This document shows positions 18,901 through 30,900 of a stretch of 64,000 nt of DNA, in pieces (position 1 is the first letter of the stretch; each line of letters starts with the position of its first letter). Below the pieces are notes generated by a model that ran no database searches, was not told where the DNA came from, and worked only from the letters and a program-made list of their open reading frames with translations. Location: NCBI GenBank assembly GCA_033032175.1, contig CM065322.1:8122001-8186000 (forward strand), read 5' to 3'. Position numbers and translations under genes: made by a program. The DNA is from Saturnia japonica (lineage: Eukaryota; Arthropoda; Insecta; Lepidoptera; Saturniidae).

Positions 18901-21900
18901 TAATAATTCATAAACAACACTAACCAGCACTTCATAAAGAAATAATGAAAGGATAAAACTATAGATACTAACACGATGGACGAGATTAACAAAAGAATAA
19001 TCGAACTTGCAAACTTATAAACAGGAAATCCACACGTTAAGGAATTACATATTTTAATGGTCAGTTTAAATTTCTGACCAGTAGTTTGCAAAAGGCAAAT
19101 TTTATCTGCTTTACATATGCGTAGGGTAGTGATAGGTGTTTAGTTCTTGAGAAATTCACGCATATTGTACTGAGGAAGAAAGAGAAAACACTTGTCACAA
19201 TAAATTACAGGCAAGTATTTGTTTTATTACCCGACTACGAAAAAGGAGGGTTATGTTTTTGGAGCGTATTAAAAATGTAAATGGCTAAATGGCTTGATGG
19301 ATTTTTAGTATACGAGTTGTAGTTAAATACGTATTAATTAATTGTGTGAGTGACATCTTAGACTATATAATAATAGGTCCTATATGAAATTAGTGTTGTA
19401 TATGGAAAAAGTAAAACGATTTTTTTAACGAAATTATACATTTAATCAATCGAAGTATGTACCATTATTATCTATGCACTTTTGCCATTTTAAAGGTAGT
19501 TCATTGGATACCATTGCTGAAAACATTGTGGGAGCAAGAATCAATAAAATCTTTGAAGGCGGTTTTGAAAGCCTTATCGTAATTGAGATCGGATTTTCCT
19601 TGCAAGAAATTGTCCAAATTACGAAAAAAGTGGTCATCTGTTGAAGCATGGTCGGGGATTATGGTGGGTGTCTGAAACATTCCAAACGCAGTTCCTCTAA
19701 TTTAGCGACCGTTTGTCGTGAAGTACGGGTTCTAGCGATATCCTGAAGCAGCAGTGGGCTAGAGAGATTGACCAGTCTCGGTTGTTTAACGGCTAGTTTT
19801 TCCATCATGGTTTGCAATTGTTGACAATACAGATCTGCCGTTATCGTTTGGCCAGATCTTAGGAAGCTGTAGTGTATGACACCAACACTGATCCACCAAA
19901 CACTCACCATTATTTCTGAGTCAACTTTCGCGTGGGAGAGGATTTGGCCGGTTCTCTTGTGTTCAACCACTGTGATAAGCGTTTCTGATTGTCGTAAAGG
20001 ATCCATCTTTCGTCACAAGTAACAATACAATTCAATATTCTCTCGTTATTGTGACAGTTGAGTAATGTAACGCAGCACACAATGCGTGTTTGTTGGTGTG
20101 CTTCAGTCAAGGCATGCGGTACCCGTTTCTCGAGCATTGTAACTTTTCCAATTTGTTTCAATGGAATTAAAATTGTTTTATCACTCACACCGAAGCTTTC
20201 CGCTAACTTTGATGTGGTTTGCGATAGATCTGTTTCCACGATCACCTTTGATTCTCCATTATCAACTGGGGTCTCCGGCCGACCACGGGGTTTGTTTCGT
20301 AGGTCAAATTCCAGAACAACAACGTTGACCAAAAGCGTACCGTGCTTTTTTTACAGTAGCTTCCCCGTAAATATCATTAATCCTTCGAGCAATTTCTGCA
20401 GCGCTGATGCCATGGTGGAACTCTTATTCGTAGATAACGCGATATTTGAAGTTTTCCATTTTGTGAAAAAAAAACGATGTCAAAGAAAAATCAAATTGTG
20501 CGAAAACAAATGAATCACTAAATTCGAAACACATGTAAACAAGCCTAACTTAGAAATAAATTTGAATTTGGAATTCCTAACCAAACGCCATATTTGAGAT
20601 CAAAGTGGCTAGTTCAATAACACGCCAATTTCATATGTAAGGACCTAATATTTAGGTAGGCACGGCGCGTCTGGGAAAAAAATAAAAAGCAAAAATAGAA
20701 AAAATACTCATGTTTTTGTTGCAGTCGTGTTTTTTGGTAATTTAAAAATTTTGGCTTGTTTTACTCGTTCATGCAGTTAAATCTTTGTCTTTGCAAAAAT
20801 ATTGTTTTGTGCAGTCAAATTTATCAAAATGGTTGGTTGTATACTAAATATTTGACAAACTTTAGTTTTCTAAAATATCCGTTTAGAAATTGACATAAAT
20901 AAAATTATATTTATTTTACGAACCTATTAGAAATCGATTTCATAAGAACGATTTAATGTTATTTTAAAAAACTGAATCACACAAATACATCTTAGAAAAT
21001 GTTTTTTTTTTTAATGTATAATCAAAAATACATAACAATAATTTAAGTAATTTAGCATAGAGGATGTAATTGAAGTCGAATCAAATAATCGAATGGGTAT
21101 TTGTATTTATATTCAGGAATATTATTTTTATAAGTGAAGCGTTCTATAAAAAATAGCATTTAAAAAAACAAAAAACAGAGTTCCAGTATTTTAACCATGT
21201 CATAATGACCTCGTTTGAACCCATTGATTGAAGAAATTACACCACTACCAATTAATAAACAAAATTGTAACTCAAAGAGAAACATGTTATGCGACTATCT
21301 ATACAATTAATAAAATTGATGTGTTTCTTTGTAATGTCAGAATAACAGCTTTTTATCAAATACAACATATCAAAGTTTATACGATACCTATAACAAAAAA
21401 AAAAACATTTTTTTTTATTTTTGTCGTCTGTTTGTTCCGGGTAATCTTCGAAACGGTTGGACTAATTTTGAAGGGATTTTCATTGGTAGATGTTGTAAGG
21501 ATGTTATAAGGAGTGACTTAGGCTACTTTTATTTTAGAATAAGAATTAGGGTTCCGTGTTAATAAAAAAAAGAGGGTCACGGTGAATCAATTCGCGCACT
21601 TAAATGGCTTACGCTGAGTAAACCAAGAGATTTAGCAAGTTAATGTACTACATAATTGTAAACATTAAAAAGACCTACAAAAAAGTCAGCAAGGATCTAT
21701 CTTCTAAGGAACACCCACAATAAGCAATTTTGTCTTTTAAATATCCGGGAGCCGGGGAGCAAGATTCGCGCGCGTGCCCGATCGATGGCATTTTGTAGTC
21801 CACGTGAACCAATCCGTGGGCACAGCTAGTAGTTAATAAAACAAGAACATCTCGACGAAGTTTTTTACAACAAGTGAAGCAGTAGTGTCGTATCAAGAGA

Positions 21901-24900
21901 TCAAAAGGAATGCAGCGGATATGTAATAAATTCACGACAATCAAATGCCAAAAATTCAATTTAGATCCTAAACGAAGTTGTGTGTAGAGAACAAGATAAT
22001 CATTTTAATTTATTTAAATAATCAAATTCGTCAAATTAGCAAAGATTTGTGACTATCCAATATTCACTATGTATGAGAGAACTTAGCAATCAATGACCTT
22101 AAACTTGTTTTAGCTAAGTGTAATAAATATAATGTATCAGGATATATGAAGAAAATTACTGGACGTAATTAATTTTTTCATATTATGATTTAAGTTTTAG
22201 TAGAACGGTATATTAACCGTATCAACGTCCGCTTTCGCTGTTATGCGGTGGAACATTATTTTTATTATCAACGAAGCTAGTAGCATAAAAACAATCGGCG
22301 TAACAACTACAAAAAAGAAAAAGTTGTAACTATCGCCTAATCACTACGAGTAATAATCATATTGATACTACAGTATGTATATATTTGTACATTTGTGTTT
22401 TTACGCTATAAATAAATAGGCAAATATTTTGGCTTTAAGCCACTAGACGTAAACAAAGCTTCATTTTTTACCTACACACTTATCAAATATTTTCTTAGTA
22501 CCGAGCTACTTTATATTTATGACCTAACAACTGACACCTTCGGTTAAATAATAAAATTTATTTTAATTATAATTCATGGTCATAATCCGATTTGTTTTTA
22601 AAATATCAATAAATAGATAGTAAAAGCAAATTTTTATAAAAATTTCATCCATTTAGAGTTGATATGACATGAATGGTGAAATACGTGTATCTTTATTTAT
22701 AAACCAAAATCTAAATATCGGTTTTCATGTCTTCTAAGTGATAAAGTCCTCGTACTTGCAGTTTGAAATACTTTTCACCCTAAATAAACTTTTAGTTTAT
22801 TCTCATAAATCCTTCCTTGGTACAAACGTAACCTACGGAACGTTACAAAAGGTACCGTAAAACGTAAGTAATTCTAATATTATGAGTTTTTTTACATTTT
22901 TATAAATACTGTTGCTTAAAACGTGTAATATAATGAAAATTCCTTGAAAATTATTACGAAAAAGTAGGTGGTTTCCATTTACCTAAAAGCCGGTGTCAAA
23001 AGTTACGACATATGGGGTGAATAGAAAAAAAGCTAGGGTTGATAAAAATACATTTAAGATATATTTATCATCTGCTTATGTATGTTTAATGTTGTGGTTT
23101 GGTGTAAAGGATAATGAATGATTTTCCGAAAATTTACTAAGTTCATTAGGTTTTAAGTAACTTGTTTCTTTGATTCTAAATAAATAAACAATGAAAATCA
23201 TGTGATTTCTTTAAACCCCTCTTTCATTACAATTAACCCCGTTCTCGTATCTATTCACCTCCCCCTTCATTTCTATTTACCCCTAAAGCGCGTCTTTTTA
23301 CCAGTCGGGTCTATTAACATCGGATTTATAAAAGTAGCAGTATTCTGAATTTATAAAAAATAAATACGAAATCATTGAATATTGATACTTATCTTTTTAT
23401 AACCAAGTAATAGTCGAGAGACTGATCAGTCCAAATAACTAAGTTTATGAAAAGAAAATACCATCTTAATTATTATTTAAAGAAAATTTTGAAGAGCCTA
23501 AAATCACATCTTTGAACACGACCAGTTTAACTGCTTATTTCTTTGTGTTTGAATAACTTCACATTTATAATTGATTCATGTGTTGCCTGATTAAATGGAA
23601 AATGTTGCAGTGTAGTAAATAGTAGGATTTAAAAACCTTAACCGACTAGAGAGAAATCTAGAGATAACTTTAACAAATTATCGGATTTTATTCTATTGAC
23701 CCCACGAGTCGCTCCATTTCACGGTACCTATTCTACAAATATGTTTCACTATAGTCGATGCATTTTAAAGTGAGTCGTCGGGCAATAAATGTCGCTGACA
23801 GTAGGAATGTGCACGCAATGCAACCCGTTATCGATACTTGCTACCGCGCACGCGAGGTCGATGAGTCATAGTGACTTTATTAGCACTCTGACTCCTGATT
23901 GGTCGTTACGAGTAAGGGTTGTTGTTTTTCTATAAATATAAGATTTTTTGTTATGACACTCATCACATTACTTATGCTTCGTTACGCAATACGCACAATG
24001 GAGAATTTATTTTCTAACGTGGTTTTGAATAAATTAAATGGTGACATCAACGCTCAAGCTCGGGCTGTAATTCACAACGTGTTCCTGTTTTTAAAAGAAT
24101 TGAAAAGTGACCCCGAGAAAAAAGCTTCCCTCAATTTCAATAATCCACGAGAGCTTGCAGCACTGATTTGTGGAATTAGTAGAGCGACCGTGGATCGAAT
24201 AAAAACCGAAGTATCACAGGCAGGCAACCCGAATATACCAAGAGAAAATGTTAAGAAGGCAGCGACTGTCACTGATCTAGATAGCTTTGATGTCAGCGTA
24301 CCAAAAAGTACCATTGATTAATTTTATGACAACACGGATTATCCATCGGTGGCTAGAATTCTAGAAAAATACCAAGAACAGATGCCTAATTTTAAGTGCC
24401 GATATTCATTCTTCAATGAGAAAAATTTTGACGAAGGTCGGCTACAAGTTTAAAAAAAAATGCTGATGGACGAAAGTATTTAATGGAAAGAGCGGATATA
24501 GTCTGTGCCATAGTGGACTTTTTACGAAAAGTAGACTTTCTCAGAAAAACCAACAATCAACGACCACGAATTTATCTTGATGAGACTTGGGTTAATCAAA
24601 ACCACTCAAGAAAACGCATGTGGCTTGGAACTAATGATGAAGGTGGTTTCAAGAATCAGTCAATAGGGAAGAGCCAGAGATTAATTGTGTGTCATGCTGG
24701 TTCTGAAAAGACTGGCTTTGTGCCGGAGGCAAAATTTATTTTCAAAGCCGTTAAGTCTAAGGACGCTGACTACCATACTGAAATGAATGGTGATACATAT
24801 ACGGCATGGTTTTCTGATTTATTGAATGTTCTTGAAGAACCTTCTGCAATAGTCATCGATAACGCCAGCTACCACTCCATGCCATTAGAAAGGATACCCA

Positions 24901-27900
24901 CATCATCAACAAAGAAGAACATTCCTTTCTCGAATGCAGACATAAGGGAAGAATTGTTACGAAAAGTGAAGGAGTGTAACCCAAAAAAAATATATGCCTT
25001 AGATCAGTTGGCATATGAAAGGGGTCACGAAGTGATAAGACTGCCTCCATATCACTGTCAATATAACCCCATCGAACTCATCTGGGCTCAAGTCAAAGGA
25101 GAAGTTGCTGCAAAAAATCATACATTTAACATTGCTGATGTTGAAATTCTTCTCCACAACGCTATTGATAATGTTACTCAAAAAGACTGGGCCAAACGTG
25201 TGAAGCGTGCCGAGGAGCTCCAGGATAAGTACTTAAGGAAAACTATTTTAAGAGATCAAGCACCACCTCTGATAATTAACCTACAGGAAGATGACACAGA
25301 TGGGGAAGATACGGATGAGGATTTTAAAAGAACTAAGAAATATCCCTAGAAAAGATAAAAACGGCCCTTTTCAGGGCCACATTACGATCTATACAGTTTC
25401 TCTATGATTACGTCGAAACAAACATTTTATCTTACAAATTAAAAATTATTCGTAATAATACATAACATAATTTAGCATATCGATCGTACGTATCCCGTTA
25501 TAGATATGCACCTCTACAATTCTTACGCACATCACTACACCTCTCCATAAGATCTGTAAGTAAGTGCGAGCGAGACAGACAGATAAATATGATTTATGAC
25601 CCGAAGCCAAAGTTCATAATGCGTCGACTATAGTGACCCGCCCCAAATTCACACGGATATAATTTGCACAATGGTGTATTTTAAATTTAAAAAACCTGAA
25701 TATTAGTAAATTTTAACTTCATAGCTGCCTCATTACATTAGCCTAGTGGTCCTAAACGCGACCGTTATGGTCGACGTTCTAGAGGTTCGATTCCCAGGTC
25801 GAGCAAAGTGTTATTGGGTTTTTCTATGAAATTCTCAGTTGTTGTTGTTGAGTTATTTTCCAATTCACAAGAGCGTAGTGAGGTTTTGACCAAAAGGAGA
25901 CCCAGACAAGGGAGGTTAAAATTTAGAATAGTTTGCCACGCGGAGTGGAAGGGGACAAGCGACCTTTACCCACTGGCATAACTCCCATGAAAAGGTATGG
26001 TTTTTATAGACATAAATGGTCCAAATGTCAAGGTCAAATTTGAAATTTCGACCAAGTTAGACCAATAATAATTAGTGATAAAGTTACGACATGCCACATG
26101 CTCACTCGCTGACCTCGACTGCGGCACGTTCTTCGCTAATTAATTGCTATTGAATGACTAAATATCCTGATATATTTAAATTATTATTAACATATTATTT
26201 GGAATTTTCATTTGGATTTTTGGCGGGATCCTGAATTGACATGTTGTGGGTTTTTTTTTAATTCATTTATATAGGTTTTTATTTTGTAATATTGGTGGCG
26301 TTTGGCGTGATATAGTTTAGTTTTTGTGTATAAGTGAAGTGGATTAATAGTATAAACCATGAGCGTGTATTCTGGGATCCCACAAAAATTCCCTAGATCG
26401 TTCTAACAAGGCGGCCACCATCTTGTCGGACGCTACTTTGTATACTTATAATTATACTACGAGGGCTTGAAAGCGTTGACGCTGGAGAATTTTACTAAGA
26501 CTTTAAAACATTGGCACTGAAATCCTGATTGTGTTTATTGGAAAATGTTATGAAGGCTTAAAAACATTGACACTGGCAAGTGCTTTTGCGGCGCCAAAAC
26601 AAGAAGAAGAAGAACATATTATTTTGATTTCTATATACTATTTGATCTACATAACCCATATTTTTAAGAAAAATTTTAGTTAGACAATAGGAATTTCTAT
26701 AATATAACATCTTTTTTATTACAGACTAGCTGTGCCCAAAGGTTTCACCCGTGTTAATTTTATATGAGAAACATCGCCAATGCACCCGTGTAGGCAATTT
26801 TTTATACTTTGTGTAAAACTATCGACATTTTGATTGAGCAATAAATTAATTTTTCAAATTATAATAAAGCCTATGTTATTTGCTGATACTGTCTGTAGCT
26901 TTATATTGGTGGAAGAATTTTTAAAATCATTCCAATAGTGTTTGAGTTTATCGATTACAAACAAAAATCACATCTTTCCTCTTTATAAAATTGGTATAGA
27001 CAAAAGGTTCAAAAATTTAGTTTTTGATTAATAAGTCTAAATAAAATTCTCATTAAGTTTGTGATTTTTATAGCCTTTTTTATTTATATGAACATTCACA
27101 AAAGATTGAAATCAAACACTCACCGAAAAACATAAATCGTCCGAATGATCTGTGAAGTAATCAAATAGTGCAATAGCATATGGTTCCTCATAATCATCAC
27201 ATTTTGGAAGACTCTCGTCAAAATCTAGTCCATCACCATTCCAAGGCATTGAATCGAAGTCATCTGTTTCTGTAATCACTGGCGGAGGCGGAGGAGGTAT
27301 GGTTGGCATAGGAGGAGATGATTCCCTTTCTGGAGACCCTTCATCATCCCAACTAAACTGCTTTGAATCCTAGAACAAATTAAATATTTAAAAACATATT
27401 CAATATATTCATGACCTTGAAATAAAAATTACTAATTTCACCAAATTAAAATGTATGCTACATTTTCTATTAAATTCTAGTTTGACAGGTTTCATTATTT
27501 TTCTAAAATCTGTTTTGGCACCGCCCGCAGCCACCCTATAAAACTCATTACTCGCTTTACAAAAATCGATAAATTTGAAAGAATACCTTTTACTAGTTTC
27601 ATGTTGTGAAAAAAATTTGTGTCTGATCGATCACCTGGCTGGCTGCCCCCCTGGGCGTATGCTGATATGTATTTACATTGAGTATTATCTCACCTAGCCA
27701 GATATTGGTAAAATCACCATCAATTAAATTATTATACAGTCTATACTTTAATAACTATCACACTATAGTCGTACAAATTCGTGCGCGACCGTCCTGTTTC
27801 CGATAGACGTTGGCGGGGACGAGGTACAAGAGACGACAACGCGGGCGAGTAATTTAGCGGGGAAGAGAAGCGCGTGTAATTGCGTGAAGTAGGCGCGTAA

Positions 27901-30900
27901 GTCACAATACACTGAAGTAAACAGTATTACGTTTTCATACAAACGGCCGAAACGAAATTTAGGTAAACTTCAGTACACAATAGTCGCGATTACGCAATTC
28001 ATAGCCAATGACGAAATATTATATTACTTCGTAGAATTTAAAATAGTTTTTCATTTATTGAACATTAATCAAAAGATTTTTTTTTTTAATGTACATTCCC
28101 TTCTTACTACCTCACAATCACTTTTGAAACTTGAAATAAAACCAAAGTAAAAATAATTTAGATGAAAACTTACAAAATTTCTAGAATATGGAATATGTTT
28201 TGATGAAAAGATAATAATGAAATTTTAATATAGGATTATCTAAGTAGGTGACCCAAAAAAAAGAGTCAGAGGGCAGTCCTAGTGCGTGTTTATCTACCGA
28301 GCGACTTTAGGTAATGATTTAAAGAACACTGCCGAGACAACATACTGTTTACTTTAGTGTACTGTAGTGACGTAATGTCGTGCTACCTCCTCCTCACCAA
28401 TGTCTCTTGTTCTACTATAGCATATGTCTATACTAGCTGTGCCCCATGTTTTCACCCATGTTAATTTTATCCGACAAACACTGCACCACCAAAGCACCCG
28501 TTTAGCCTCTCATAATAATTGTTCTCACTTCCCGCAAGTACAAATTATTTTAATTTTTCATTAACTCCTAAAACTGTGTCCAAATAACATGCTATGAAGG
28601 GCAAATTTAACATCATAAAGTTGTCTTTATGATGAAGTAACTTTTGTTCTTAAGGATTAATATGCCATGCCTAAAAATAATGCTCATAAATTAAATTATA
28701 ATCTTCAAAAAAAATAATCGCAAAATAGCTTATTATAGCTTATGTATAAGATATATATATACATATGCTATCGTGGACCTTTTTTTAGATACACTAATTG
28801 TGTTGTATTGTATTGTATTTACCAATCAGTAACTATTACACCACAGGATGTGGATAAAGCAGTTCAGGAACACTTCCTTGTCTGACTTACTTAACAAAAA
28901 TCAATATTTAATGCTAGCTGAGAGTTATAGACTATTATTAGATAGCCTATACTATTCCTTGTGAACCTGTATACACAAAAAGATTTTTTTCGAATTTGAC
29001 TGGTAGTTTCAGAGATTAGCATGTTTAAACAAACAAACAAAACAAAAACATTCCACTTCATTAAAATATAGATTGATAAAAAGTGACTGATTGTTTCATA
29101 TTTATTGAATGAGGAGCACTTACGATTTATAAGTGTATATTTTCTTAAATAACTATAAAAATTGTAAAGTATATAATAAGTTATTATTATACATAAAAAA
29201 ATTGCTGTGATTATCAATAGTTCAACAGTAACAAAGTCTTTATATTTAGTGTGTTATTTGAAAGCATGGTATGGCACCCTGGCTACTTAATTAGCATTAG
29301 AAGTAGCTTAACAAATGAATCTCAAGAGAGAAATGTCTTAAGATAGCAAAACACTCTTCATTTTATCTGCCAAATGATTTTGTTTAAATTTTAACCACAT
29401 GACACTGGCGGAATTGTATTCTTAAGTCATGTCGCCATTTTTATAAGAAGTGAAGTAAAGTAAAGACACAATAAATTAACAAATACACAGGTACTAAAAG
29501 CTAATTCATTTTTCCTTTTCTATCACCATATTCATAAAAGTCAATGTCCTGTCGGTCCACCAAAATCCAATGTCTTTAATATAAATTACATCATTTCATA
29601 AATCATGCTGAGTAGTCTAGATGTACTTATGTAATACTAGCAACCCACCTCGCTTCACACAAGAAGCAGAACATAATATTGTATATGTCTACATTTAACA
29701 GGAATAATTCCGGAATACATATAACTCTATTAGTTTATGCGATGTACACCGGAAAAGCTCTCAGGTGGCTTGATATTTTTTTTGACAACTTTAATTATTC
29801 TAGTCATATTTCAGCCAATTTACACAAACCCTTAATGAATTATACACTTAAACCTTACTCATTAATCACTCCGTCCATTGATTATTATGACATTATAATT
29901 AATTCTACAGTATAAAGAGAATATTTTATTAGGCCAGAAACAGTAGCCATGGCTACAAATAGGGTTTGAAAAGATCAATTTCTACTAAAATTCTGGAGAA
30001 TACTACAAAACACTTATCTAATATACCATACTTACTTTACAGTCATTTATACATGCTAGAATATAAGAAATCCCTTTCTTATTCTGGCATTTCTTAGCCC
30101 CTCCAATTTCCTATTCAAACCTAATATTTTCAGACAAAATGTATAATTATATAAAATACAAATTAATAATGAAACATCTAAACCTAAAAAGCATATTCAA
30201 CATTCTTTTTTATGGAAATGAAGACTGAATTCAAAGTTACTTACAAAATTGTCTCCAAAGCTATTTACTTTCTGTATTGGTGTAGTTGTATTCACATTCA
30301 TAGAAGTTGCTGGGAAACCACTGCTAAATGTATTTTTCAGTAATACAGAATTATCAGGTGGTTTTGGCCTTACAGGCTTAGCTCTTATAATTGTAGGACC
30401 CTTTAATAAGGGCACTTGTGTCTGATTGCTTGGTGAATCAAAGAGATCTTTACTTAAAACTGGTTTCTTTCTGATTGGTGGTTTATTAATTATTTGTGGT
30501 GAAAATGGATCCATGGCCGCAAAATCATCTATCATGTTTTCTTTACTTTTCCTTGAGTTCAAAAAAAGGTCAAAGTCATCTTCAAAACCACTCTCTGCTT
30601 GAGAAGAATTCCCATTGTGGTTGTTATGATGGTTGGTTGAAGTTGTGCCCTCAGAGCCAAAACTGTCAATGCTGAGACCATCACTGCTAGATCTTGTGGT
30701 GAATGTTGGAGAACTTGGTGGTGAAGAGAGGTCTATTAAAGCACCTGTTTGCACATTCTTTGGCTCACATTTGGGAAAAATTTGACTAGGATCCACATCA
30801 CATGTAACATTCAGAAGTGTATTATGATGATTATGGTTCTGAATGTTCACAGTTTTGGTTTTACGAGACAATAAGGATGTGAGAACTGTTGGCTTTCTAA

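Larger units (their letters stand above)
16223..27123 (-). other. Last intron of the SH3 gene (10.9 kb)
   Basis: This phase-0 intron interrupts SH3-1 and holds a mariner (19373-20648), a Helitron (21298-21829), a Tc1/IS630-like element (23747-25635), a SINE head (25739-25850) and a degenerate repeat (26461-26605). The stretches 16300-19370, 20650-21290 and 21830-23740 are AT-rich and show nothing I recognise. A slightly GC-richer patch at 16600-16740 is unexplained. Confidence 0.75.
27370..30244 (-). other. Intron 2 of the SH3 gene
   Basis: A 2.9 kb intron. It contains a repeat at 27763-28010 and 28258-28430, a Helitron-type end in reverse orientation at 28432 (ACTAGCTGTGCCCC), the inverted copy of the 13.1 kb repeat at 28595-28770, and another Helitron-like end at 29636. 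No host exon is recognised in it. Confidence 0.7.

Noticed and set aside
20058..20513. 151-codon + strand ORF in the mariner
   Set aside because: Antisense to the transposase coding region; no domain.
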